Below are positions 54,420 through 63,458 of a stretch of 64,000 nt of DNA, piece after piece. Position 1 is the stretch's first letter. Every line of letters starts with the position of its first letter. The translations under genes were made by a program, and so were the position numbers. Origin of the DNA: Litorivivens lipolytica (GTDB lineage: Bacteria; Pseudomonadota; Gammaproteobacteria; Pseudomonadales; Spongiibacteraceae). The notes beneath the pieces were generated by a model. It searched no databases and had not been told where the DNA came from. It saw only the letters and a list, made by a program, of their open reading frames with translations. Location of the stretch: NCBI RefSeq assembly GCF_014191715.1, contig NZ_JACHWY010000001.1, positions 1,550,001 through 1,614,000 of the forward strand. The letters are read 5' to 3'.

Positions 54420-56075
54420 TTATTCGCCGCCCCGGTGACGCTCACAGGCCAGGGTCAATGCCCAGAACTCGGAGAAATCGTTAACCACCACATCCGGCTT
54501 ATGGGGATGGGCCTTGGTGCCGGGGAAGATTTTGTGTAGCCAGGGCAGATCCCACAGGGCACCATTGAAGAATACCGCAGTCATGCCCGCCCGCTTGGCC
54601 GCAACAATATCGGTGGTGCTGTCGCCCACATACCAGGCCTTGCGATCCGCCTTTGCGCCAACCTTTTCTGCGGCCAGCAGCAATTGATCGGGATGAGGTT
54701 TGCGCAGAGGGGTATCGTCACCGCAGACATCGGTATCGAACAATTCCGCCCAGCCCGTGCCTTCCACCGCCGCCAGCTCGTGTTCGAAAAACTCCCGGTC
54801 ACGATTAGTAATCACCCCGATCTTCAAGGGTAATTTGCGCAGCCCTTCCAGCATGGCGCGCACCTTCGGCTCGAAGGGCTCTACCTCGCCGTAGTGGTTG
54901 CGGTAATGAGCATTAAAGGCTTTATGCGCGATTCGCTTGGCTTCTTCATCTTTGCCAAACAGCACTTCAAAGATATCCGTGCGTGAGATCTTGCGGTCGG
55001 CGCGCACTTTAGGGTGGAGGCGATTAAAACTCTGTACATACTCCACCAGTTTGGCGTCTTCCGGGGAGCGACTGTCTTCCGGGCGTACCAAGCGCTCCAA
55101 CAGACCGAGACTGGCCAACTCAGGCAGCATATCGTCGACCGCGTGATACATGGCGTCGAGCGTATCCACCAGCGTGGCGTGCCAGTCGAACAGGATGACA
55201 TCGGGTGTATGCAGTTTAGCGACCGCCGGGTTCCAATCCGGTTCAATGCGCGGTGGCGGCGGCTGAGGCGCCGGGAACGCTGGCGGTCGTACAGCCTTGA
55301 TCAGTGAAGCATCCAGCGGCTCAAGGATATCGAACAGCTCATCAAAGCTCGCGATCACTGCACGGGGCTTGTAGCCGCTGAAAGCCAGTCGCAGGGCGGG
55401 CACTTCCCAAAAACCACCGTTGTAAAATACGCCTTGCACACCGGCATTCTTGGCGGACTGCATATCCACCATACTGTCGGCCACATACCAGACCTGCTCG
55501 CCATTCGCCTCTTGAGCATCGGCCATCGCGCGCTGTAGCATTTCCGGGTCGGGTTTGTAAGCGCTGACATCATCAGCACAGACCGTCGTATCAAATAGCG
55601 ACTGCCAACGCCCACCATCCACCGTTGCCAGCTCATATTCCAGAAACTCGCGGCTGCGATTGGTCGCCACACCCAGGCGAATGCCGGCGGTACGCAGGGC
55701 TGTCAGGTATTCAAAAATACCTTCCTGAAAGGGTTTGACCTTGCCAAAGTGATCGCGATAACAGTGATTGTAGGCATCGTGAGCAATGCGTTTGGCTTCT
55801 TTGTTGTCGCCAAAAATGGCGTTGAAGATTTCCGTGCGCGACACTCTTCGCTCTGCGAGAATGCGCGGGTGCAAACGCCGGAATATACGGATATAGCGCA
55901 CCAGCCGGGCATCCGCCTCGGTGGCACACTCTGCCTCGGGCAGCAGAGCTTTAACCAGCCCCAGCTCCTCCAGCAACGGCAGCATATCGGCCATGGCGCT
56001 GAACATGGCATCACTGGTATCCACCAGTGTGCCGTGCCAGTCAAATAGAATCAGTCGCGGGATTTCACTGCTCAT
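54420..56075 (-). CDS. Double HAD-like hydrolase with DWHxT motif I
   Basis: The 551-residue protein is two homologous HAD domains in one chain (about 5-260 and 290-545) joined by a Pro-rich linker (PPAFPAPQPPPPRIEP). Motif I reads DWHGT in the first and DWHAT in the second: the nucleophile Asp is kept but the second Asp of DxDxT, the general acid/base, is His. Motif II Thr (GVATNRS, GVITNRD), motif III Lys (AYKPDPEM, LRKPHPDQ) and motif IV (ADSMVD, GDSTTD) are present. Enzyme activity is uncertain. It converges with the caspase-like gene. Confidence 0.85.
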   Translation of the reverse strand: MSSEIPRLILFDWHGTLVDTSDAMFSAMADMLPLLEELGLVKALLPEAECATEADARLVRYIRIFRRLHPRILAERRVSRTEIFNAIFGDNKEAKRIAHDAYNHCYRDHFGKVKPFQEGIFEYLTALRTAGIRLGVATNRSREFLEYELATVDGGRWQSLFDTTVCADDVSAYKPDPEMLQRAMADAQEANGEQVWYVADSMVDMQSAKNAGVQGVFYNGGFWEVPALRLAFSGYKPRAVIASFDELFDILEPLDASLIKAVRPPAFPAPQPPPPRIEPDWNPAVAKLHTPDVILFDWHATLVDTLDAMYHAVDDMLPELASLGLLERLVRPEDSRSPEDAKLVEYVQSFNRLHPKVRADRKISRTDIFEVLFGKDEEAKRIAHKAFNAHYRNHYGEVEPFEPKVRAMLEGLRKLPLKIGVITNRDREFFEHELAAVEGTGWAELFDTDVCGDDTPLRKPHPDQLLLAAEKVGAKADRKAWYVGDSTTDIVAAKRAGMTAVFFNGALWDLPWLHKIFPGTKAHPHKPDVVVNDFSEFWALTLACERHRGGE

Positions 56076-56103
56076 ATTCCAAGCATAGCGTGAAAGCGAC
56101 GGA

Positions 56104-58359
56104 TTAATAGACCCACTTCACATCCACACCGTAGGTCGTCGGGTCCTGTACACCCACGTGGTAAGTACCCAACAGATCACCGGTGAGCCCACCCGGCTGG
56201 GAAATACCCTTGTCATCCAGCAGATTCCGCCCCCACAGCGCGACTTCTACCCGGGTATTTACCGGCACAAACAGAATACGCGCGTTCAGCAGCTTGGAAT
56301 CGTCACCGTAACCGGGCACCTGGAAAAAGCGGTCCTGATGATCTTCGTCTTCCGGCTGGGTATTGTCTTTAAACACGTAGTCCATATGGAACAGAATTGA
56401 GCCGAACGACAACTCAGGCGACCAATCGAGGGTCAGAGTGTAATCCTGAGGCGCAGTGGTATTGACCTGCTGCGCCCCCTGAAATTGCGCCTGAGAATCG
56501 AAATGAGCTTCTCGCTCGGAGTCCTGCTCACGGTAGGTGTAGATTAAACCTGCGCGCAGCTGATCGCTGATCAGCCAGTCAACCGTAATCTCTGTGCCGG
56601 TATATTCTTCGTCTGTGTTAATGACCGTCGGCACCGCCGCACCGGAACCCGGCTCTTGGGATTCAATGGATTCCTGACGCCCTTCAATTTCCATATAGAA
56701 CAGCGCGACCTGAGTGCGCACATGGCGATCAAAGAAGTCACCTTTAATACCCAGCTCAATATTGGTCACTTCTTCCGGCTCCAGCGGTACCTTGCCGGTA
56801 TTAGGATTGAGAGAATCAAAGCCGCCAGACTTGTAACCCGTCGAGTAGGAAAGGTAGGTCATGGCCGACTCAGTGATCTGATAGTTGACCACCGCGCGCC
56901 CGGTGACCTTGCTCCACTCATCCTCGGCGGATTCCGGTTCGTTATTCTCGGTGTTGAAGATCAGGTTTTCACCAATCGCCTGAGCAATAACGAAATCCGA
57001 CAGCGGGGCGTGCCAGGTAAAGGCCTTTTCATCCTTGGAGTAACGCAGGCCGAAAATCAGATTCCACTGGTCGTTGAGGGTAAAGTCTGCATCACCGTAA
57101 AAACCATAGTTTTTGAAGTTGCCGGTGTTGATCATGCTCTCCTGACCGTAGGTGCCTTCATAGGCAGGACCCGCCAGTGTATTGATCAAGGTAGGCGGAA
57201 TACCGACTTGGGCCGATGCCAACGAAGCGGCAGCGGCCGTACTGAAGCGCAAGTCGGTCCGCTGAAAGGTATCCTCTTCGCTGTAGTTCAGGCCAAACAC
57301 CAGATCGAGATATTCACCGGTAAAGTTGAACTGCAGCTCGTTGTAAAAAATATCCGAGTCTTCGATGTTGTTGGTATCAACGTAGACGTCGTAGTCCGAG
57401 GTTCCATCTTCGTCCTGCAGATTAAAGGTCTCAAACTGGCGATAACTGGTGATGAATTTACCCGCCCACTGCTCGTTAATATCGAACAGGGCCTTGGCGG
57501 TCCATGCATCCATGCCACGACTTTCGCGCCCCTCAATTACATCGGTATTCAGTTTACGTTCTTGAGGATCGGGAAAGTTCGTGCGGTCATTAAGTACCCC
57601 GAGTACTGCTTTCGGGCCGTTATCAACCTTGTCGTAGTCATAGGCCAGTTGCAGCGTCAACCAGTCTAGGGCATCCCAGCGGGCGGCCAGTCGAGCTGCC
57701 TGATTATCCTGTTCACGAGGGTCATTGGGTGACGGACCAAAGTTCTCAACCACCGCATCGCGCTGATTGGTCAAGGCATTAACGCGCAGCGCCAAACCAC
57801 CCAGCGCCATATTGCCCATGGCTTCGTAGCGCTGCAGGTTATAGTTACCGATTCGCGCACTGAGCAGCGCCTCGGTTTCCTCACTCGGCGCGTTGGGAAT
57901 CATATTCACCACGCCGGCTGCGGCGTTGCGACCAAACAAGGTTCCCTGTGGCCCTTTCAATACTTCGATCTGCTGCATATCAGAAAAGGCGACAGTAGTT
58001 GCCGCTTTCGGCAAATAGACTTCATCGTAAAAGGTCGCCACCGATGGGTCGCCACCGGTACTGATATTGGAGCCCTCTACCCCCCGCACGATCAGCTGAG
58101 ACTGGGTTATCCCGCCGCCGTGAACGTCATCACCCACCTGAAAACCGGGGATGTAATCCTGCATATCCTCGAGAATCAGGGCGCCGGTGTTTTCCACATC
58201 GGTTGAGGTAAAAGTATCGACCGTGACCGGCACCGTCTGCGCGTTTTGTTCACGCTTTTGGGCCGTAACCACGACCTCTTCCAGTGAAAGGTCTTTAGCG
58301 ACGGTGGGTATGGCGGTGGCGAGAAGCAGAAAGGCAATGCTGCCCGAGTGTTTATTCAT
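56104..58359 (-). CDS. TonB-dependent receptor
   Basis: From ATG 58359 (GGAGAA upstream) the 751-residue outer-membrane receptor has a signal peptide ending PTVAKD, a TonB box-like LEEVVVTAQKREQN and a plug domain with QIEVLKGPQGTLFGRNAAAG. A long barrel follows, rich in Asp and Asn loops, ending with Tyr (VDVKWVY). The NAAAGVVNMIPNAPS phrase places it with marine receptors of the hydrophobic or oligomer type. It is the last gene after three cytochrome genes on the same strand, separated from them by a palindrome, so it may share their promoter or have its own. Confidence 0.92.
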   Translation of the reverse strand: MNKHSGSIAFLLLATAIPTVAKDLSLEEVVVTAQKREQNAQTVPVTVDTFTSTDVENTGALILEDMQDYIPGFQVGDDVHGGGITQSQLIVRGVEGSNISTGGDPSVATFYDEVYLPKAATTVAFSDMQQIEVLKGPQGTLFGRNAAAGVVNMIPNAPSEETEALLSARIGNYNLQRYEAMGNMALGGLALRVNALTNQRDAVVENFGPSPNDPREQDNQAARLAARWDALDWLTLQLAYDYDKVDNGPKAVLGVLNDRTNFPDPQERKLNTDVIEGRESRGMDAWTAKALFDINEQWAGKFITSYRQFETFNLQDEDGTSDYDVYVDTNNIEDSDIFYNELQFNFTGEYLDLVFGLNYSEEDTFQRTDLRFSTAAAASLASAQVGIPPTLINTLAGPAYEGTYGQESMINTGNFKNYGFYGDADFTLNDQWNLIFGLRYSKDEKAFTWHAPLSDFVIAQAIGENLIFNTENNEPESAEDEWSKVTGRAVVNYQITESAMTYLSYSTGYKSGGFDSLNPNTGKVPLEPEEVTNIELGIKGDFFDRHVRTQVALFYMEIEGRQESIESQEPGSGAAVPTVINTDEEYTGTEITVDWLISDQLRAGLIYTYREQDSEREAHFDSQAQFQGAQQVNTTAPQDYTLTLDWSPELSFGSILFHMDYVFKDNTQPEDEDHQDRFFQVPGYGDDSKLLNARILFVPVNTRVEVALWGRNLLDDKGISQPGGLTGDLLGTYHVGVQDPTTYGVDVKWVY

Positions 58360-58393
58360 TATGAGTTCTCCAGCAACGGGCATCCCTTACCCG

Positions 58394-58416
58394 ACCCTCT
58401 CCCCCAGGGAGAGGGT
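58394..58416. repeat. REP-like palindrome, third copy
   Basis: A perfect hairpin CCCTCTCCC / GGGAGAGGG lies in the 76-base gap between the beta-helix/cytochrome gene and the TonB receptor. It is the same core as the elements at 20766-20901 in the window. It could attenuate read-through into the receptor gene or stabilise the upstream mRNA end. Confidence 0.75.
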
Positions 58417-58435
58417 AAGTCCCTTCACGCGTCGA

Positions 58436-59881
58436 TCATTTGGACATTTTTTCACACTTGGCCACCTGCCCCTGATTCGCCGCAACGGCTTCAAGGTTTT
58501 TAGGTGACAGACACAGCATATATTCAGCCACTTTCAAACGCAGCTCTTCTGACAGATGCCCCTGTGACGGCATGGGCGGAAAATCCGGACGCTTCTTCAC
58601 CGGGTTGGCGAGATAGTCGGCGATACCCTGTGGGTTGTCGTAGTACTGCGCCTGAATTGCCATGGCCGGCGGACCGATCATGCGCAGGTTGTAGGCGTGA
58701 CAGCCGGCACAAATGCCCTTGTACAAACGCGCCACGCGATCGGCGTCAGTTTCAATCTCACGTGGTGCTGCATCTGCCGGTAACAGGTAGGTGGTTACAT
58801 CGGCAGTGGTTGTGAGTTCGCACTTGCTCCACTTGCCAATACCGAAGGAGGTATAGCGCTCCGCATTCAGAATGCAGTTATCCGGCTCCTGAGCGCTGCC
58901 GATGTTGGCGAGAATATCCGGCCCGGTGGTTTTGAACTTGGTCAGCATGGCCGCTTTCACTTCGGCTACCGGATCAAAACCGTTATTGAACATCAGGTTG
59001 TCCAGCACTTTGATGTTGTCGGGGTTCGGTTCGCTTTCCTTGTCGCTTGCCACATCGGTTACAAAGGCCAAGTCAGTAATAACGATACCCGCTGTCTGGT
59101 TGCCGGTGATGATATTACCTTCGATTTTCACATCGTCCGCCGCCATCACAACAATACCAACCCCGACCGGCACTTTAGACACGATAGAGCCCGGCGCACC
59201 GAAATTGGGGGTGTTGTTGTTCACCACAAAGTTGTCGCGAACAATGATGTCGTAAGCCGTTTTAATCGGCAGACCGGGGGTGATAAATACCAGAATGCCA
59301 GCAGTGTTGTTGTGGGCGTAGTTGTTCTCCACCAGCGCGTGACGGGTATTTTCAATTTCGATACCCGCAACGCTGTCGAAAACTTCGTTGTGTTTTACAT
59401 CGACGTTGTCGCACATGCCCACGTAAATCGCGGCATCTTCAATGCCGCTCAGCACGTTGTATTCGATCAAGCCGTTTTTACCGTACTGGGGGAAGATGCC
59501 GTACACCCCGGTATCCACAACCCAGTTGTTGCGGATCACGTAGTTGTTACCGGACTGCCCCATGATCGCGTTGCCTTTGTAGTGCACGATCTTGAGCCAT
59601 TCGACGGTAAAGTTATTTCCCGAGTAAAGGATGGCGTCATTCAGTTTGTGGTCGCCTTCCATCACCGGCCACTCGCCTTCCACAACGACACCGCGCAGGG
59701 TGATGTTGTCCTTGTCGACATACACGCTCTCGCGGTAAGTGCCGGGGTGAATCAGAATCACATCGCCGCTGACAGCTTCATTAACGGCAGCCTGAATGGA
59801 ATCGCCGTCTTTGACGATAATGTCTTTCGCCATAGCAGGCAGGCACAGCAGCAGGCTGAGCAGGAGTGTTATTTTCTTCAT
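58436..59881 (-). CDS. Parallel beta-helix/cytochrome c fusion protein
   Basis: A signal peptide ([18 protein letters not shown]) leads about 330 residues of right-handed beta-helix turns (NosD/pectate-lyase-like), rich in NNYVIRNNWVV, VDVKHNEVFDS and VKIEGNIITGNQ. A cytochrome c domain follows at the C-terminus with haem motif CAGCH (391-395) and a probable axial Met437 in FPPMPSQG. Related beta-helix proteins form conserved two-gene sets of unknown function (TIGR03805 type, from memory). Start overlaps the diheme peroxidase stop as ATGA. A periplasmic, substrate-binding redox protein is the likely character; the ligand is unknown. Confidence 0.85.
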   Translation of the reverse strand: MKKITLLLSLLLCLPAMAKDIIVKDGDSIQAAVNEAVSGDVILIHPGTYRESVYVDKDNITLRGVVVEGEWPVMEGDHKLNDAILYSGNNFTVEWLKIVHYKGNAIMGQSGNNYVIRNNWVVDTGVYGIFPQYGKNGLIEYNVLSGIEDAAIYVGMCDNVDVKHNEVFDSVAGIEIENTRHALVENNYAHNNTAGILVFITPGLPIKTAYDIIVRDNFVVNNNTPNFGAPGSIVSKVPVGVGIVVMAADDVKIEGNIITGNQTAGIVITDLAFVTDVASDKESEPNPDNIKVLDNLMFNNGFDPVAEVKAAMLTKFKTTGPDILANIGSAQEPDNCILNAERYTSFGIGKWSKCELTTTADVTTYLLPADAAPREIETDADRVARLYKGICAGCHAYNLRMIGPPAMAIQAQYYDNPQGIADYLANPVKKRPDFPPMPSQGHLSEELRLKVAEYMLCLSPKNLEAVAANQGQVAKCEKMSK

Positions 59882-61074
59882 GGGGTGTCTCCCATTGCGA
59901 CAGGGGTAGTAGTTATTTCGGAATGATTAAGCGCGTCGACCACCGACAGACCGGAGGGTACACGCTCAGGAATAACCGGCATAAAGCTCTGGTCGGTCAG
60001 CGTCAGTAGAAAATCCACCAGCCGATCCAGTTCGGCATCCGTGAGTTTGGGCTCCCAGATATGCCAGTGAATACTCAGGTGTTCACCTTCAGGCACGGCA
60101 TGGCCGCGGCCCTTGGTGTAAAACTCAACGGTTTCGCGCAAGGTTTTGAAGCGGCCGGAGTGCATGTAGGGTGCGGTCAGTTCAATGTTGCGCAGGGTTG
60201 GTACTTTAAAGCCACCGCGCAATGAACGATCACCAGTCGGACCCTCGGCGCCGATATCCAACGGTCGTCCGGTCGGCTCAGGTGTACCCAGCACCGCCAA
60301 TTCCCGATTGGTAAACAGCGGCGGCGTATGACATTCACCACAGCGCGCCACGAAGGAACGGAAAATATTCATCCCCTCGATTTCATTTTGATTCAGAACA
60401 TCATGAAAACCGTGGGCATAAAGATCGTAACGACTATTCAGAGAAATCAGCGAGGACTCAAAAGCCGCCAACGCAATATACACCGTATCCAGCGTCAATC
60501 CCCGTTCCGGAAAAGCCTGTTTAAAGAGCTTCACGTAGGTCGGGTTGGCCGACAGGCTGGCCATCAATTGTTCAGGGGTATTGCCCATTTCATGCTCGGC
60601 GTAGAGCGGCCCCAACATCTGCTCTTCAAGCGACTTGGCTCGACCATCCCAGAACAAGGTGTCGAGAAAGCCCACATTCCACAGGCTCGGTGCCGAACGC
60701 TCGGCAATCTGACCATGAATACCGCGACTCAAGGCGCGACCATCCGTAAAGCCCTTGTCGGGTTGGTGGCAACTGGCACAGGACACAGAACCATCGCCAC
60801 TCAGCACGGGATCAAAAAAGAGCAAGCGCCCAAGATCAATCTCTGCGGGTTTAAAACCATCGCGGGGTTCTGGCAGGCCGACTTTCAGGCCGCCCATGCC
60901 CGCATCCTGAAGGGAGGGGTATTCACTGTAGAGCGAACTGAATTTACAGCTCTCGCCCTCTAGGACGAATCCCGGCGGACAGACCTCACTTAATTGCCAG
61001 TCATCTTGTGGGTCTTCCGCCCAGACCGCCGGTGCTATCAGGCTAAAAACGGCAAGCCAACGCAAACACTTCAT
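59878..61074 (-). CDS. Diheme cytochrome c peroxidase/MauG-family protein
   Basis: The 398-residue periplasmic protein has a signal peptide (ending AVWAED) and two haem sites, CASCH (99-103) and CGECH (245-249). The family phrases [41 protein letters not shown] and [19 protein letters not shown] are present. Relatives either reduce peroxide or, like MauG and the rubber oxygenases RoxA/RoxB, carry out protein or polymer oxidation. It has an unusual N-terminal segment with a Cys pair ([13 protein letters not shown]). It sits between a diheme c4-like cytochrome and the beta-helix fusion. Confidence 0.9.
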   Translation of the reverse strand: MKCLRWLAVFSLIAPAVWAEDPQDDWQLSEVCPPGFVLEGESCKFSSLYSEYPSLQDAGMGGLKVGLPEPRDGFKPAEIDLGRLLFFDPVLSGDGSVSCASCHQPDKGFTDGRALSRGIHGQIAERSAPSLWNVGFLDTLFWDGRAKSLEEQMLGPLYAEHEMGNTPEQLMASLSANPTYVKLFKQAFPERGLTLDTVYIALAAFESSLISLNSRYDLYAHGFHDVLNQNEIEGMNIFRSFVARCGECHTPPLFTNRELAVLGTPEPTGRPLDIGAEGPTGDRSLRGGFKVPTLRNIELTAPYMHSGRFKTLRETVEFYTKGRGHAVPEGEHLSIHWHIWEPKLTDAELDRLVDFLLTLTDQSFMPVIPERVPSGLSVVDALNHSEITTTPVAMGDTP

Positions 61075-61083
61075 CGAGGGAAC

Positions 61084-61776
61084 TTACTCGGCCAGAGACT
61101 GGATATAGCTAACGACGTTGTGAACGTCTTCCTCGGTGGGCAGCGCCGGTGCCATCATCACCATCTGCCGCCCGTATTTGTCATCGGCGCCGCGAATGCC
61201 TTTGCGGAACAACTCAAATTGTCGCGCCAGATACCAGTCGTCTACACCCGCCAGCGCCGGTGAATCCAGCAACTCGTTGCCTTCCGCATTGGGGCCGTGA
61301 CAGGAGCCACAGACCATGGAATAAAAGTCAGCCCCCTTTTTCACGTTGCCATCAAGGGTCGCTTCAGGCGCGCGATCTGGCAGGGAATCGACATAGGCAA
61401 CCAGTGAATCCACAGCAGCCTCGTCGGCAATCGTTGTGGCAATGGCCGCCATTTGCTGGCCATAGACATCGTCGGGATGCGTGCCGCGTCGGCCTTCCTT
61501 AAAAGCCATCAGCTGGCGTTTAACGTACCAGGGGCTCTGGTTGACCAGAGAGGGCGCATTCATAGCCTTATTGCCGCCGCCTTTAGCACCGTGACACGCC
61601 TGGCAGGCGACATACAGCTGCTTGCCGTCGTTCACATCGCCGGAGGCCAAAACATTCTGGGCCTGTTCGGCTGCAGCCTGACTGTCGACACTCACGGCGG
61701 GTTCATCACTGCAGGCCGCGACCAGTACCAAGGCGGCAACCACACTACCTTTAAGCAGCAAGCGATTGATTATCAT
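61084..61776 (-). CDS. Diheme cytochrome c (c4-like) lipoprotein
   Basis: The 230-residue protein has a lipobox (LVAAC, Cys22) and two cytochrome c domains with CQACH (58-62) and CGSCH (156-160). The halves share the segments WYVKRQLMAFKEGRRG and WYLARQFELFRKGIRG, showing internal duplication as in cytochrome c4. It is likely an outer-membrane- or inner-membrane-tethered electron carrier feeding or draining the diheme peroxidase encoded 9 bases downstream. It seems to be the first gene of the operon. Confidence 0.9.
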   Translation of the reverse strand: MIINRLLLKGSVVAALVLVAACSDEPAVSVDSQAAAEQAQNVLASGDVNDGKQLYVACQACHGAKGGGNKAMNAPSLVNQSPWYVKRQLMAFKEGRRGTHPDDVYGQQMAAIATTIADEAAVDSLVAYVDSLPDRAPEATLDGNVKKGADFYSMVCGSCHGPNAEGNELLDSPALAGVDDWYLARQFELFRKGIRGADDKYGRQMVMMAPALPTEEDVHNVVSYIQSLAE

Positions 61777-61887
61777 TATATTTTCCTGACTTTATTAGGA
61801 TCGGTAATCGTTACAACATTCTAGCGCAGAAACCACTGCAAGTGCACAGCGCCAACATGACAACCGCTTTTTGGGTAAGGGGTGAGA

Positions 61888-62781
61888 CTAAACCAGCGCC
61901 TGACGCATCTCTTCCACTTCAGCGCGCGCCTCTTTCAAAAAAGCCAGGCCTTCCTCCGGCTCCATTTCCCCGAGATCCAGCTTATGAAAAGCCGGCATTT
62001 TGGACAGGCAAGGTAAAGGCCCACCGCCGGATTGCCCTATATAGGTATGGTAGCGAGCAATCAGGATCAGGTCGGCGAGATCGGGTTCTGGCTTTTTGTC
62101 CCTTAGCCATGCCTCGCGCTCAAGGCCCACATTGACCAACTCGGTATCGAACTTCCACGCGTTGAGAATAAGCGCACTGATCTTGCCGGTGAAATCTCGG
62201 AGCAGCTGCTTTAAGGCAAGGGGATCGGCAATCAGATCCGGGTAGTTTTCGAGCTGAGCCATAATAGGCAAGGCACCGATATCCTGAATCAAGCCAGCAA
62301 GTAGTGCTCTGTCAGGCGCGAAATTGCAACGCCCAGCCATCACGTGGGCGACAGAAGCGGTATACACGCTGCGCTGCCAGATAGTCCTCAGCTGCGCCTT
62401 CACAGAGGGATTACGCATAAAAAACAGAGTGCGAATGGCGTAGCTCGACGCGTAATCGCGAGTATTCGGTACACCAAGGCGACTAATCGCCTGCAACAGC
62501 GTCGATGCCGGCTTCGCTCTCTGGTAGTGGGCGCTGTTGGAAATCTTGATCAGATAGGCGCTAAGACCCGGGTCCTGCTGTATTACCTTTACCAAGTCGG
62601 GCACACCCAGATCGCGCTCGGCCGCGACCGAACGCACTTCCAGGGCAATATCGGGCAGGCTGGGCAACTCAATGGTCCCATCCTTCAAAGCGGCGCTGAT
62701 CCGTCCCAGCAATTCGGATTTGGCAGCCTGGCTTCGCTGACTGGCGCCCGGAGGCGGCATATCCGTATTCATAGCATCCAT
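61888..62781 (-). CDS. HDOD-domain protein
   Basis: The start is uncertain; ATG 62781 or 62772 gives about 297 residues, while the longer frame to 62892 runs through a terminator hairpin. The HDOD domain spans about 25-235: LPSLPDIALEVRSVA, LVKVIQQDPGLSAYLIKISNSA and LLAGLIQDIGALPIMAQL. HDOD proteins lack the phosphodiesterase metals of HD-GYP proteins and act in signalling or regulation. The C-terminal part is helical. The gap of 111 bases to the cytochrome gene suggests a separate unit. Confidence 0.88.
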   Translation of the reverse strand: MDAMNTDMPPPGASQRSQAAKSELLGRISAALKDGTIELPSLPDIALEVRSVAAERDLGVPDLVKVIQQDPGLSAYLIKISNSAHYQRAKPASTLLQAISRLGVPNTRDYASSYAIRTLFFMRNPSVKAQLRTIWQRSVYTASVAHVMAGRCNFAPDRALLAGLIQDIGALPIMAQLENYPDLIADPLALKQLLRDFTGKISALILNAWKFDTELVNVGLEREAWLRDKKPEPDLADLILIARYHTYIGQSGGGPLPCLSKMPAFHKLDLGEMEPEEGLAFLKEARAEVEEMRQALV

Positions 62782-62863
62782 AACTACAGCGATAATAGCC
62801 CACTGTCCAGCCGCAAGCGGCCGACTGCAATACGCAAATGCCGAAGCCGGGAAAAATTCCTGG

Positions 62864-62893
62864 ACAAAAAAATGCCGCGACAAGCGCGGCATT
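62864..62893 (-). terminator. Rho-independent terminator of the cytochrome c5 gene
   Basis: Read on the minus strand, a perfect 9-base stem (AATGCCGCG / CGCGGCATT) with a 5-base loop is followed by a run of T. It lies 23 bases after the cytochrome c5 stop. Confidence 0.85.
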
Positions 62894-62915
62894 TTGGAGA
62901 CGAGAAGGTTAGCGA

Positions 62916-63338
62916 CTACTTACTATTTTCAAGAATGTAATCAACGGTCGCCTCAATCTCTTCGTCAGAACAGCTCATGCAGGTACCTTTTGGCGGCATG
63001 CCATTGATGCCGTTGATGGCATTGGCGTATACCGTTTCGAGCCCTTTACCAAGGCGGTCTTCCCAGGCAGCAACATCACCCAGCTTGGGAGCGCCCGCTG
63101 CGCCGGTAGTGTGGCAGGCCATGCAGGAGGTGTTGTAGATCTCTTCGGCAGATTTACCGCTACCGCTACCCGCGGCAGAAGCGGAACCACAGCTGCTGTC
63201 GCCTTCCATACACACCTGGCCGGCCGGCTTGATCCGCTCTTCCATCTCGGCGCGCTGTTGATCCGTCATGGCGAAGGCGGATACTGCCAAGCCCAAGACC
63301 ACAAGGGACACCAACTTTTTTACAATACTTTCAATCAC
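62916..63338 (-). CDS. Cytochrome c5 family protein
   Basis: I chose GTG 63338, which has GAGGAAG five bases upstream and yields a compact signal peptide (MIESIVKKLVSLVVLGLAVSAFA). The 140-residue protein has KPAGQVCMEGDSSC, a flexible Gly/Ser linker, one haem motif CMACH (72-76) and a late CMSC pair with a nearby Met ligand in NGMPPKGTC. This is the cytochrome c5 layout, a periplasmic carrier between the bc1 complex and terminal reductases. The longer GTG start at 63356 has no site of its own. A terminator follows at 62864. Confidence 0.9.
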   Translation of the reverse strand: MIESIVKKLVSLVVLGLAVSAFAMTDQQRAEMEERIKPAGQVCMEGDSSCGSASAAGSGSGKSAEEIYNTSCMACHTTGAAGAPKLGDVAAWEDRLGKGLETVYANAINGINGMPPKGTCMSCSDEEIEATVDYILENSK

Positions 63339-63458
63339 TTGGACTTCCTCACGCACTTCTGTCCGATGCGTAAATGCAGGACGCTGAATTTGGGCTGCGC
63401 ATTATAACGGCTACAACGCACACAGGCCACTCCGGCGGCCCACAGAGATGCGATCCCT

